A stretch of 64,000 nucleotides of DNA from Thiohalocapsa sp963704155 (GTDB lineage Bacteria > Pseudomonadota > Gammaproteobacteria > Chromatiales > Chromatiaceae): contig CAVPHF010000042.1 of assembly GCA_963704155.1 (NCBI GenBank), positions 1 through 64,000 of the forward strand. Direction: 5' to 3'. The notes below the pieces were generated by a model. The model was not told the DNA's origin. It did no database searches and worked only from the letters and a program-made list of their open reading frames with translations. The position numbers and the translations under genes were made by a program. This document shows positions 29,861-39,678 of the stretch, piece by piece (within the stretch, counting starts at the first letter, position 1; each line of letters opens with the position of its first letter).

Positions 29861-30469
29861 TCACGCAAGGCGTATCCACCGGTCGACGTCAAACCAATGC
29901 GGTAGCTTCTTGTCGGAGCGAATTGCCTGTCCTTGCACGGCGATGAACCAGTCGTTGGGGTATGCCTTGGTCACCGCGCGGGTGTTGGACAAGGCCCAGC
30001 GACCGCGGTGGGAGTACACCGCCGCTGCCGCCTGACGGCGCGGCACGCCGCGCTTGATCAGTTTGCGATAGAGATTGCGCTGGTTCTTTTGTTGGTCGAT
30101 CAAGCGCGCGCGCAGTCGTCGCCGAATGTGGGCTTCGATCTTGCGCAACTGCGCCGGATAGTTGGTCAGGGCGAAGTAGCTCGCCCAGCCGACGTACCAG
30201 CTGTTGATCCGCTCGATGCTGTCTTCCAGCCTCAGATGGGTGCCGCGCGGGGTCACCTCCTTGACCCGGGCCATCGCCGCTTGCAGGGCCTTGTGGGCAA
30301 TCGCAATGGTTTCGCCCACGATGGTGAAGCCGAGGAATTTGACCCGATCGGATCGGGCCACTTGGCTCTTCTCGCGGTTGACCACCAGTTTGAGTCTCGT
30401 CTCGATGTATCCGCCGATGCTTGTCATCACCCGCTCGGCCGCCTTCGGCGTCTTCACGAAGATGTTGCG
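29861..30469 (-). pseudogene. Intron 1 reverse transcriptase, C-terminal part
   Basis: From NIFVKTPKAAERVMTSIGGY through LKLVVNREKSQVARSDRVKF LGFT and the maturase region INSWYVGWASYFALTNYPAQ to WFDVDRWIRLA. It continues exactly from FADDC of the N-terminal part at 32338 if intron 2 is removed: the split falls within the Cys codon (T|GC). It has no start codon of its own. Confidence 0.88.
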
Positions 30470-30508
30470 TCGAGTCGCCCCGGGGAACCGCCCCCCGAGG
30501 CGCTCACA

Positions 30509-30542
30509 GAACCGGACGTGAACGTCTCCGCTCATCCGGCTC
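30509..30542 (-). ncRNA. Domain V of intron 2
   Basis: A 34-nt hairpin starting GAGCCGGATGAGCGGAGACG and ending GTCCGGTTC, a canonical group II domain V. It lies 3 bp downstream of the reverse-transcriptase stop codon. Confidence 0.9.
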
Positions 30543-30545
30543 CTC

Positions 30546-31790
30546 CTATCCAGCCTGCCCGTAGAGCAAGCGCCAGTGGGCAAACAGTCCGGGCTGGCGG
30601 CGCGCGATGCGGCGCAGCCAGTGCTCGGCCCGCCGTCGATGGCGGCGCAGGCGTTTGAACTTGCGTGTCGCCCATCGGGCCAATTTGCGATCAATGTGTT
30701 GTAGGGTCGGGTAGAGCGCCGACTTGTAGAAGGCGCCGTAGTAGTTGACCCAACCGCGGATGACCGCATTGAACATCCGTGCCAGATCGTCAAGGTCCTT
30801 GTCGCTGCGCAGTTGCAGCCGCCAGCTTCTGACCTCTTGGCGAATCGCCTTCGCCGCCTTGTTGCTGATCGCCGGGCTGAAGTTGATGAAGTACTTGCCC
30901 CAGCGGTTCTTCGATCGGCGTGGGCGAAAGGTATAGCCCAGAAAATCGAAGCGGGTGCAGGGATACTCCAGACGCCGATCGTCATCCTTGCAGTAGACGA
31001 TCTTGGTCTTCTCCGGATGGAGCTCCAGTCGACACTCGGCAAATCGCCGCTCCAGCGCGGCCTTGAGGTCTTCGGCCTCCTCCCTGGTCCGGCAGTGGCA
31101 CAGCGCATCGTCCGCGTACCGCTCAAAAGGGATCTGCGGGTAGGTGCGCTGCATCCATCCGTCGAAGGTGTAGTGCAGGAAGAGGTTGGCCAGCAGCGGA
31201 CTGACGACACCGCCTTGCGGCGTGCCGCGCTCGCGCGACTGCAGGCTCCCGTTGGGCATCTGCACCTCGGCGCGCAACCACCGCTCAATGTAGAGCAGCA
31301 CCCAGTTGTCCTGGCTGTGGTGGCGCACCGCTCGCATCATGAGGTCCCAGTCAATGTTGTCGAAAAACCCCTTGATATCGAGATCGACGACCCAGTCGTA
31401 GCGCCAGCAGCGCTGGCGCGCCTGGCCAATGGCTTGGTGGGCACTCTTACCGGGCCGGTAGCCGTAGGAGTCGGGATGGAACAGCTTCTCCAACTCCGGC
31501 TCCAGGGCTTGCTTGACGACCGTTTGGGCGATCCGGTCCGCCACCGTGGGCACGCCTAGACCGCGGACTCCGCCGTCGGCCTTGGGAATCTCCACCCGCT
31601 TGACCGGTGGGGGCATCCAGCTCCCGGACGCCAGTCGGTTCCAGAGCTTGTAAAGGTTGTTCTCCAGATCCTCGGCAAACTCGGCTAACGACTGCGCGTC
31701 CACGCCCGCCCCTCCTTGGTTGGCTTTGACGCGTTTGTAGGCTTCCCACACCTGACGTTTGGTGATGGGAAATGGCTTTGCCTGATTCAA
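30546..31790 (-). CDS. ltrA: Group II intron reverse transcriptase/maturase (intron 2)
   Basis: A complete 414-residue protein. It begins at a TTG (MNQAKPFPITKRQVWEAYKR) preceded by GGGAGG. Reverse-transcriptase landmarks are NQGGAGVDAQSLAEF, RVEIPKADGGVRGLGVPTVA DR, DLDIKGFFDNIDWDLM, GTPQGGVVSPLLANLFLHY, and the catalytic FERYADDALCHC. The maturase domain has VIRGWVNYYGAFYKSALYP, and there is no HNH endonuclease domain. It splices and mobilises its host intron. No frameshift is present, so this intron may be active. Confidence 0.92.
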   Translation of the reverse strand: MNQAKPFPITKRQVWEAYKRVKANQGGAGVDAQSLAEFAEDLENNLYKLWNRLASGSWMPPPVKRVEIPKADGGVRGLGVPTVADRIAQTVVKQALEPELEKLFHPDSYGYRPGKSAHQAIGQARQRCWRYDWVVDLDIKGFFDNIDWDLMMRAVRHHSQDNWVLLYIERWLRAEVQMPNGSLQSRERGTPQGGVVSPLLANLFLHYTFDGWMQRTYPQIPFERYADDALCHCRTREEAEDLKAALERRFAECRLELHPEKTKIVYCKDDDRRLEYPCTRFDFLGYTFRPRRSKNRWGKYFINFSPAISNKAAKAIRQEVRSWRLQLRSDKDLDDLARMFNAVIRGWVNYYGAFYKSALYPTLQHIDRKLARWATRKFKRLRRHRRRAEHWLRRIARRQPGLFAHWRLLYGQAG

Positions 31791-32337
31791 CGAGGTCCTC
31801 CCATCGCTGGTTGCCTCATCGTTTCAGGCCGGATAGGGCAACCCCTTCGCTCCAGCCCCATTACAGGACCTTCCTCACTACTACAGGTTGCTCCGTCCCT
31901 GTACCCCGCATCGGTACTCACACGCTCGGGGGGCTTCCCCTTGCGTGGCTCCCTTAACATCGAGGTGACAGGTTCCCACGTTCCGCACAAGAGCCTGGAC
32001 CGCGTTCTCGCCGCCTTCATGCCGGACGCCGCCTGGGCAGTAGACAGGTTGCCCCCAGGCTCTTCCCGAGGTAACGACTCCCCCTCGGTTTTGACGTCGT
32101 TCCTACGCTTTCGACACGTCATCAGCGGTTCACTTACGTTCGACTCCACGGTCCGTACCTGACCGGGTCGCGCCCGGCCTTTTCCCAGCTCGCGCACCAC
32201 CACGCCTCTTGAGCGCAGCAGCAGTGGGTGGTTTGAAGCCTCCGCCTGCACGGCGGCTTCGGGGGGCCTTCCCCCATCTCTTGTGCAGCATGGCTGCACG
32301 GAGGGCTTGCGCCCTCCAGTACGCCTTCGTGGCGCAC

Positions 32338-33045
32338 AGTCATCGGCGAACCGGCAAAACGCAAGGCCGCGTCGCTCCAGCTCCCGATCCAGCTCGTCGA
32401 GGACGATGTTGCTGAGTAGGGGGCTCAACGGGCTGCCTTGCACGGTCCCTTCCGTGGTCGGGCTCATCAGGCCATTGGCGAGAACGCCACTGCGCAGGGT
32501 CATCCCGATCAGGCGCAGGATGCGCTTGTCCGCAACGTGTTCCCCAACGCGGGCGATCAAGCGGTCGTGGTGGATTCGGTCGAAGAACTGCGCCAAATCC
32601 AGATCCGCAACGTAGGGCTAGCCGTCCCGGCCACGATCTCACGTGCCGCTTCCACCGCTTGGCGTTGGTTCCGCCCAGGGCGGAAGCCGTAGCTGTGAAC
32701 GGAGAACGTTGGCTCGAAGATCGGCTCCAACAGGTGCTTGAGAGTCGCTTGCACGACCCGGTCACGCACCGTGGGCACCCCGAGATTGCGGGTGCCGCGC
32801 CCACCGGGCTTGGGGATTTCCACCCGCCGCACCGGTGAGGGTTTGTAGGTCCAGCTCTCCAGCTCCGCTGTCAGCCGGCCCAGCTCTTCGTCGAGGCATG
32901 CTTCGAATGCGGCAATGGTCACTCCGTCCACGCCGGGGCTTCCCTTGTTCTTTCGCACGCTCTGAAAACCGCCGCGCAGCCGCTCGACTGCACAGAGCTC
33001 CTCGAAGAGTCTTCGCTCGTCGGTCCATAGGTTCAGTTGATACAT
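32338..33045 (-). pseudogene. Intron 1 reverse transcriptase, N-terminal part
   Basis: The start MYQLNLWTDERRLFEELCAV at 33045 runs through NKGSPGVDGVTIAAFEACLD, RVEIPKPGGRGTRNLGVPTV, FSVHSYGFRPGRNQRQAVEA. After a frameshift near 32615 it continues with YVADLDLAQFFDRIHHDRLI, GTVQGSPLSPLLSNIVLDEL, and LAFCRFADD. At 32338 it is interrupted by intron 2. With the C-terminal part at 29861-30469 it makes a normal-length protein of about 440 residues. Confidence 0.85.
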
Positions 33046-33714
33046 GGCACTCTCTTTGCGCACGGCCTTCGGCGATCTGCACCGGTGTCGTCATGGCGAT
33101 GTCTACGTCTCGCCCAGACGCCGGCTCCTCTGTGGGCTGATCTCGACCGCACGGTCTCTCATGCTCTCCAAAACCGCTTACGTGTTCCGCCCTTCACCTC
33201 CGCCATCCCTGCCGCTGACCCGATGTTTTACCCTCCGCTACGTCACCGCAGCTTCATCGGCACCGGGCTTTACGATTACTACGGCTTCGTCTGCAGGCCC
33301 CCGTCCCATCACGTGTCACGTCTCCGCGCCGCTTAGGGCTTAAGGTGTCGTCGTTACACCGACCCGGAATCGGCGGCCTTTCACCGGGTAAGCTAGTCGC
33401 CTCTGTCTTCGCCCACCTGCCTTCTCTACCTACAGGGGCTTACGGGAAGCGGATCGGGCTTCGGTGGTCCGGGGCACCTCGCCCACCCCTGTCTGCCTCA
33501 GCAAAGGTTCGCTTTCGCTCAGGTGACGAATTTGGCTCCGGCTTCCTTCAGATCCCTCATTGGCTCCCGTACGGTAGCCTCCCCGCAGTTACTCCTCTTC
33601 CTTGCGGTGCGCACGGAAGTTTCTTCGGGCACCCTTGCCTTCGCCTACATGTTCCCCGCTCCCGGGGCCACGGCTGGATTTCCACCAGCTAGCCGACTAG
33701 CATGCCGGTCACAC
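33046..33714 (-). other. 5' structured region of intron 1
   Basis: About 670 bp between the intron 5' end and its reverse-transcriptase gene, the position of ribozyme domains I to III and part of IV. Plus-strand open frames here are by-products of structured RNA and are not genes. Confidence 0.7.
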
Positions 33715-34186
33715 ACGTGACGTCCGCGTCGCGCGCCTTATGGAAGGCGATCATCTGCTGCAGGTCCATGCGGTAGACGTGGTCAGCGCCGAGCACGAGC
33801 ACAAACTCCGGATGCTGGTGCTCGATGAGTTCGATGTTCTGCGCCACCGCGTCCGCGGTACCGGAGAACCAGGCCGGACCGCTCAGCATCTGCGGCGGCA
33901 CCACGGTCACGAAGTGGTCCGGGAATAGCGGCGACAAGGTCCAGGCCTTGCGAATGTGCTCGATCAGCGACTGGGACTTGTACTGGACCAACAGGTAGAT
34001 CGTATAGATACCGGAGTTGACCAGGTTGCTGAGTACGAAATCGACGATCCGATAGCGCGAGCCGAATGGCACGGCCGGCTTCGACCGCTTCTCGGTCAAC
34101 GGCATCAGCCGGGAGCCGTGGCCGCCGGCCATGACCATCGCCATGACGTTGCTGGGGCAAATGATGCGTTCTGGCTGATTCGGCAT
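33715..34186 (-). pseudogene. glgC: Glucose-1-phosphate adenylyltransferase, N-terminal fragment
   Basis: GlgC makes ADP-glucose for glycogen synthesis. The start MPNQPERIICPSNVMAMVMA at 34186 has GGAGG 7 bp upstream. Landmarks are GGHGSRLMPLTEKRSKPAVP (nucleotide-binding loop), RIVDFVLSNLVNSGIYTIYL, and DHVYRMDLQQMIAFHKARDA DVT. The gene is cut after residue about 157 of the usual 420 by the 5' end of the outer group II intron; no glgC 3' part occurs in the window. Because the 3' exon is from another gene, splicing cannot restore GlgC. Confidence 0.88.
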
Positions 34187-34805
34187 GACAGACCTCCGGG
34201 TGGCTGGCAGCACGGCGTGCTCTCAAGCATTTTCGTTGTTTTTATGGAAATCACTCATACAAGCCAGGACCGCATGAATCGGGCTAATGCGTGGGCTGTC
34301 GTCAGCGTCGGTCAGCAAGTGCCTCGATGAGAATCCGGTCCGGTTCAGTCACTGCGCGGATCATCGACAACGCCCTGACCGGGTCGGAGACCGCCATCGG
34401 GCGCTGCAAGCGCTTCCCCGTGCTGGAGGACGGTGCCTACGGCGCAGCGCGCTTAAGCGCGCGTTATGCACCACCTGCAGGTGCAAATGAACCAGGAACC
34501 AGCGGGTCGCGGCGAGCCCTCCGCTCTGATCGGCTTGGCCGACGCGCGCGCCGTCGGCATCACTTTTGCTTACTAGACTGTGTTTGAGTACGACCGGAAG
34601 TCGCAGACCGGCAATCACGTTCGAGGCAGCCGCCCGACATTCCCGCCCCGCAGGGAACCCCGGTGCTGGATGATCCCAACACGGGATCGGATTGCGTACA
34701 CCAGGATTGCGTACACCAGGATTGCGTACACCAAAAGAGGCGCGAACACCCAAGGGGCGCGAACAACCAAGGTCCGATTCACTGGCGAGAACGGGAGGAA
34801 GCAAC
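34187..34805. other. Intergenic region with short tandem repeats
   Basis: About 620 bp between glgC and the host-attachment gene. It holds three perfect copies of the 15-bp unit GGATTGCGTACACCA (34689-34733) and then two imperfect copies of GGCGCGAACACCCAAG. No gene is supported. The tandem repeats lie directly upstream of the downstream gene and could affect its promoter. Confidence 0.6.
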
Positions 34806-35156
34806 ATGGCTGCATCCAAACTCTGGCTCTTGGTAGCAGACGCCGGGCGCGCGGCGGTCTATGAGACCGATGCGCCCCGCGGCCCGCTGCGTGAGGTCCA
34901 AGATTTCATCGATCCAAACAACCGCCTGCCCGAACAGGAGCTGGCCCGGGACCGGCCCGGGCGCACCTTCGACTCCAGTGGCGCCGGCCGCCACGCGATG
35001 GAGCCCCATACGCCCCCGGCGCAGGTGGAGACCGAGCGTTTTGCCGGGGTCCTTGCGGACGCGGTCGAAACAGGCTTGCATCAAACTGGGCCAATCGCTG
35101 TGCGTCGCTTCGTTCTCTCTCGACATGCTGAGCAAAAAAAATCGGCGCTCGATTGA
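34806..35156 (+). pseudogene. Host-attachment family protein, C-terminus lost
   Basis: The start MAASKLWLLVADAGRAAVYE leads through QDFIDPNNRLPEQELARDRP and GRTFDSSGAGRHAMEPHTPP, the signature of the host-attachment (AtsA-like) family, and ERFAGVLADAVETGLHQ. Beyond residue about 90 the family pattern is lost. The expected LVLVAPPxFLGxLR segment is absent. The end contains a run of eight A (35134-35141); reading it as seven gives a continuation MLSKKIGARLSPDEQAQLTS in the next frame. A related 5'-truncated copy lies at 45801-46217. The family is often found with stress genes; its role is unclear. Confidence 0.65.
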
Positions 35157-35320
35157 GCCCTGACGAGCAGGCGCAACTGACGAGCATCCGCGAAAGCGTG
35201 GCGGACGCGCTCGCCGAAGTTCGGCGAATCACGACACCCGGTGTCGGCACCCTCATTCGTGTCATCTGGCCTCGCGCTGGTTCTTCCTGATACAGGGCGC
35301 GCCCAAACCGCCGCCCTTTG

Positions 35321-38300
35321 CTACCGCACGACGCCATCGCCTGCGGATCGCGCCCGGCCGGGAGACGGTCCTTCATGACGACGGTGCGCCATGAGTTCGA
35401 GGATGATCCTTAGCTGCGCTGGCTTGGTCAGATGATGGTCGATGCCAGCGGCGCGCGACTTGTCGACATCGCTGTCCTGACCGTACCCCGAGACGGCGAT
35501 CAGCAGCGCATCGGCGGTCTGCGGACGGGCGCGCAGCGCAGTGGCCAGCGCATACCCATCCATGTCCGGTAGGCCGATGTCGAGGATGACCACCTCGGGC
35601 GCGAAGTCGTCGGCAATGGTCAGCGCCTGCGCCGCCGTCTGCGCCTGGCGCACCTCATGGCCGATCAGATCCAACGCCAGCATCAGGCTTTCGGCGATAT
35701 CGGCGACGTCATCGACGACGAGGATGCGGCGCGACTGCGCGTTGGTGTCGGCGCCGTTGCTCGGGGCCGGCTCCTGCCGATCGGGCGCCGCTGCCGGCGC
35801 ACTGAGCTCGGCCTCCTCTTCGGTTCGGTGCTGCGCCCTGCCGGCCAACGGCAGACGCACCGTCATTTCGGTGCCCTTGCCCGGACCTTCGCTGCGCGCT
35901 TCGACCTGACCGCCGTGCAGCTCGACGAGTCGTCGGACCAGCGTTAGACCGAGCCCGAGTCCGGCCGGAGCGCGATCGGGACAGTGCGCACCCTGCACGA
36001 ACAGGTCGAAGATCTCGGTCTGCATCTGCGGCGCCAGCCCGATACCGGTATCGCGGATGCTGACCACGGCGTCGCCTTGGTCACGGCGGCTGCTGACGGT
36101 TATCTCGCCGCCGGTGGGTGTGTACTTGATGGCATTGTGCAGCAGATTGGTGAACACCTGCTCGACGCGCACTGCGTCGGCCTCCAGGAGCAGAGGTTCG
36201 GGGGCCTGATCGGCGATCAGCCGATGGCCGGCGGCGTCGATGGCCTGGCGCAGGTCCGCGATGGCGCCGCGCAGCGGCTCGCGCAGACCGATGCGTTGCA
36301 GCTGCAGCTCGATGCGCCCGGACTTGATTCGGGCCACGTCGAGTAGGTCATCGATGAGACGTGTCAGATGTTGCACCTGACGCTCCATCATCGCTCGCAC
36401 ACGCTCGACCTCGGGGTCCGACGGCAGGATGCGCCGGACCAGTTCCATGGCCGTGCGCAGCGGCGCCAACGGGTTACGCAGCTCATGACCGAGGGTGGCC
36501 AGGAATTCGTCCTTGCGCCGGTCCTCGGCGTGCAATGTCTCCTCCGCGGCCTTGCGGCTGGTGATGTCACGATTCATACCGACCCAGCCGCGGACCCTGC
36601 CCGCCTCGTCACGCAACGGCACGGCGCGCACATGCGTCCAGCGCCAGCCGCCGTCGACATGCCGGAGCCGGAACTCGGTGGTGAACGGCCGCTCGTCGGC
36701 CACACAACGCCTCCAGCTCTCCAGCACGGCGGCGCGATCCTCCGGATGCACGGCCTGGGCCCAGCCCTCGCCGAACTGCTGTTCGCGGGTCTGGCCGGAG
36801 AAGCTGCACCACGACGGTGAGTCCTCGACCACCTGGCCGGCGGCATCGGTGGTCCAGACGATCTGCGCCGAGGCCGTGACCAGGGCGCGGAAGCGTTCCT
36901 CGCTGTCGCGCAGCGCCAGTTCGGCGTTCTTGAGTTGGGTGATCTCGACCAGGGTAATGACGATGCCCTGGATCTGGTCGGAAGCCGAGCGGTACGGCAG
37001 CACCCGCGCCAGATACCAGGCGCCGTCCTCGCCGTGCACCTCACGCTGAACCGGCTTCAGCGTCTCGAACACGCTGCGGGCGTCCTCTTCCAGCTGCTCG
37101 TAGGCGACCAGGCGGCGCAGGTCGGTCAGCGGCCGGCCGCGGTCGCGGGTGCGGATATGAAACAGCTTGCTGGCCTGGGGCGTCACCCGCAGGATGCGCA
37201 GGTCGCGGTCCAGGAACAGCGTTGCGATGTCGGTCGCGGCCATCAGGTTGTTCAGGTCGGCGGTGAGCTGGCTCAGCTCCTCGACCTTGTGGCGGTTCTC
37301 CTGGTTGACCGTCTGCAACTCCTCGTTCATCGACTGCAGCTCCTCCTTGCTGGTCTCCAGCTCTTCCATCGTCGAGCGCAGCTCTTCGTTGGTAGATTGC
37401 AGCTCCTCGTTGGCCGCCAGCATCTCCTCCTGGGAGGTCTCGTACTGCTCGATCACGGCGCGCAGGTGCTCCTTGGTCCGATCGAGCTCGGAGCGCTCCT
37501 CCGCGCTGACGGTTCCCGCCAGCGTCACGGGCCCGTCGCCGGCTTCCAGTTCGTCGAAGATGATCAGACTCAGACCGCCGAGTTCGACATCCTGCGACGG
37601 GCGCACGTGCAGCACGACCCGCCGCGCCTCGCCGTCCAGCGTGATCGCTATTGGATCGGTGCGCACGGGTGCCTGCCGTTCTTCGGCGGCATGCAGCGCG
37701 GCGCGCAGCTCGACGCGCAATGCTTCATGCACCAGCTTGAAGACACTGGCCGACGGCTCGCCGCCCGGCACGCGCAGGTAGCGCCCCGCGCGCTCGGAAC
37801 TGTGCACGATCGCGGAAGAACTGTGTGACGGTGATCAGCAGTTCTTCCGCCAGCAGGTGCGCCTCGCCCGCGTCCCGACGCAACAGGTCCAGGTAGTCGC
37901 TGAGCTGCTCCTCATGATGGAGCTGCATGCGGCGGCGGATGCGTCGCAGCACGGTCGATTGCTTATAGCGGGAGAAGTCCTGCCCGGTGCGGGCGCGCAC
38001 CTGGGCGAACACGTGCTCGAGCGCCTGGCGGTCCGCTTCCGACTGCTCCTTGATGTCCTCGACCAGGTCGATCCGCGGGCAGGTGCGCATGAAGCGTAAA
38101 ATATGCGCCGGCATCTCGCGCACCGGCAGGACCAGATCGATCAGTCCGGTCGCGATCGCGCTCTCGGGCATGCCGTCGAACTGGGCCTCCGCCGGCTCCT
38201 GGGCGATGGTCAGTCCACCGTGTTCCTTGACCAGCGCGATGCCGACGCTGCCGTCGGCGCCGCTGCCCGAGAGCACGACGCCGACGGCATGCTCGGCATG

Positions 38301-38666
38301 GGTCTTGGCAAGGGTCTCGAAGAAGTGATCGATGGGCGCTCGATGGCGACGCTGGGTCTCGAGGTCGGTGACCCGCAGGTGGCTGTCGATCTTAGCCATA
38401 TTGTGTCCGGGTGGAATGACGTAGACGTTGTCCGGCTCGACGACCATGTCCTCGGTGACCTGTTGCACCGGCATGCCGACAAAGGGCTGCAGCAGGTCCG
38501 CGAGCAGGCTCGGCTGCTCGGGCGTCAGATGGACGACGACCACATAGGCAAGGCCGCTGTCTCCCGGCGTGCGGGAGAAGAACTGCTTCAGCGCATCGAG
38601 GCCGCCAGCGGAGGCGCCGATGCCGACGAGGGCCGTCTGTGGCTTCGAGTCTTGTGCGCCGGTCAT
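35321..38666 (-). pseudogene. CheB-(CheR)-PAS hybrid histidine kinase with internal deletion
   Basis: The N-terminal part (MTGAQDSKPQTALVGIGASA at 38666) is a CheB methylesterase domain: GIGASAGGLDALK (Ser), VVVHLTPEQPS (His) and GVVLSGSGADGSVG (Asp). Then a CheR N-terminal domain (YKQSTVLRRIRRRMQLHHEE) up to FFRD near 37805. There the frame changes, and nearly all of the CheR SAM-binding domain is missing. The second part continues HSSERAGRYLRVPGGEPSAS, a coiled coil, PAS domains (HPEDRAAVLESW), HisKA (LATLGHELRNPLAPLRTAME), HATPase, and a receiver domain with ILVVDDVADIAESL and VVILDIGLPDMDG. As read, two separate polypeptides would result. Confidence 0.85.
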
Positions 38667-39231
38667 GTGCTGATCCTCAGGCTGCGCGATTGACGACTCC
38701 GGTTCTGGCGCAAGCACCTCGGCTGGTTGGGGCGCCAACTGTTTGCAGAGGCGCCAAGTTCTCTGGCGACAACGCGTTTGCACGCTCGAGGGCCGAGCGC
38801 CAAGGGCCTGGGGGCGACATGCGACGATGGGGCCGGACAGCGGCCTCGGCGCTCGGCGCAACGCACGGGATGATTGAGGGAAGCGCAGTACGCTCGCCCG
38901 CCTGAGGCATCGCGTAGCTAACGTTCATGGCGCAGTGCCACCCCGCAAGATTAAGCGCTTGTTTAATCGTAACGAGTCTAGACGTGTTAGGCGCGGACAG
39001 CCAAATCGGCGCCGCCGGTCCGGGACCATCGGCCCCCGTGATCTGTACACAGCAGACAATTCGAACCGGGTGCGGCATGGCGCTTGCGGATCAGCAGCCT
39101 GACACGGACGCGTGAAATCCACCACCCCATGGTGGAAATAGACCAGCGATCTGCCCAGCATGCGGCCCCCGAGTCTGACAAGTCGAGGACATCGCCAGCG
39201 CGCACGGGTGGCGCCACGGCGGCCTTGATTC
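38667..39231. other. Intergenic region
   Basis: About 560 bp holding repeat copy 2 (38919-38973). No gene is supported; frames on both strands lack family features. Confidence 0.5.
38919..38973. repeat. Two-hairpin dispersed repeat, copy 2
   Basis: Starts TAACGTTCATGGCGCAGTGC. Hairpin 1 is GGCGC-A-GTGCC with one G-T pair. Hairpin 2 is GATTAA-loop-TTAATC (38949-38968), a compensated version of GATGAA/TTCATC in the other copies. Confidence 0.85.
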
Positions 39232-39384
39232 AACCTAGAAACGGCAGTTGACCGCTAAGCGCCCAACACAAACACTTGTTTTCAGGCCACTAACACGGTT
39301 GCCGCGGGCTCACCTCGTAGGTGAAGGGCGCTACGACCCCCAGGGCACGCACCCTGGGGGCCGTCCAACTGCCGTTTCTAGGTT
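39232..39384. mobile_element. MITE-like element B (153 bp)
   Basis: It is bounded by perfect 19-bp inverted repeats, AACCTAGAAACGGCAGTTG. Inside are a hairpin TCACCT-CGT-AGGTGA (39310-39324) and a strong 9-bp hairpin CCCCCAGGG-CACGCA-CCCTGGGGG (39337-39360). No coding capacity. Its ends begin with the same ten bases as those of element A. No clear target duplication. Confidence 0.85.
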
Positions 39385-39678
39385 CAAAGTCTGCTTCAGC
39401 CACACGGCCTGGACGCGCTTATGATCGGCGCCGGCACGGCTTTTGCTGCATTAACCGCGACCAGTTGACGGCACTGGAGTTCGCCGCCGCGTGGCGTGGT
39501 CAGCGACGCTGCCACAACGGGAAATCGAGTAAAGGCCCAGCGCGCGCCGTGGAGCCGGCGCCGCGGGGCTGACGATGTCACCGGTGGCTCCGACGCCCGC
39601 AGCGAGATGCAACAAGCGAGATGCAACACGGGGCGGCAGCGATCCACCGACGGCAGGCAACACGGAGATGACATAACC
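39385..39678. other. Intergenic region
   Basis: About 290 bp without a supported gene. A short direct repeat (CAAGCGAGATGCAA/ CAGCGAGATGCAA) occurs at about 39600-39622. Confidence 0.4.

Larger units (their letters stand above)
30470..32337 (-). mobile_element. Nested group II intron (intron 2), complete
   Basis: An 1868 bp intron with 5' end GTGCGCC at 32337 and 3' end CTCGAC at 30470. It carries a complete reverse-transcriptase/maturase gene, then domain V (30509-30542) and a domain VI hairpin. Removing it restores the codon TGC and the phrase FADDCNIFVKTP of the intron 1 reverse transcriptase. The insertion is thus just after the catalytic YADD-type motif of the host intron protein. Both introns have the same orientation. 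Confidence 0.92.
29794..33714 (-). mobile_element. Outer group II intron (intron 1), interrupted by intron 2
   Basis: The 5' end begins GTGTGACCGG near 33714, inside glgC (33716 is also possible because of the repeated GT). The 3' end is CCCGAC at 29794, after domain V (29830-29859) and a domain VI hairpin rich in GGGGC/GCCCC. Without the nested intron its length is about 2.05 kb, normal for ORF-containing group II introns. The reverse-transcriptase gene is split by intron 2 between 32338 and 30469 and also carries a frameshift near 32615. The 5' exon is glgC, whereas the 3' exon is antisense fic. Confidence 0.85.

Noticed and set aside
30546..31790. Possible retron or diversity-generating reverse transcriptase
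   Set aside because: The protein is followed by a canonical group II domain V and has a maturase domain; the ends match group II intron boundaries.
33037..33720. Plus-strand open frames opposite glgC-proximal intron
   Set aside because: They lie in the structured 5' domains of the outer intron on the opposite strand and resemble no protein.
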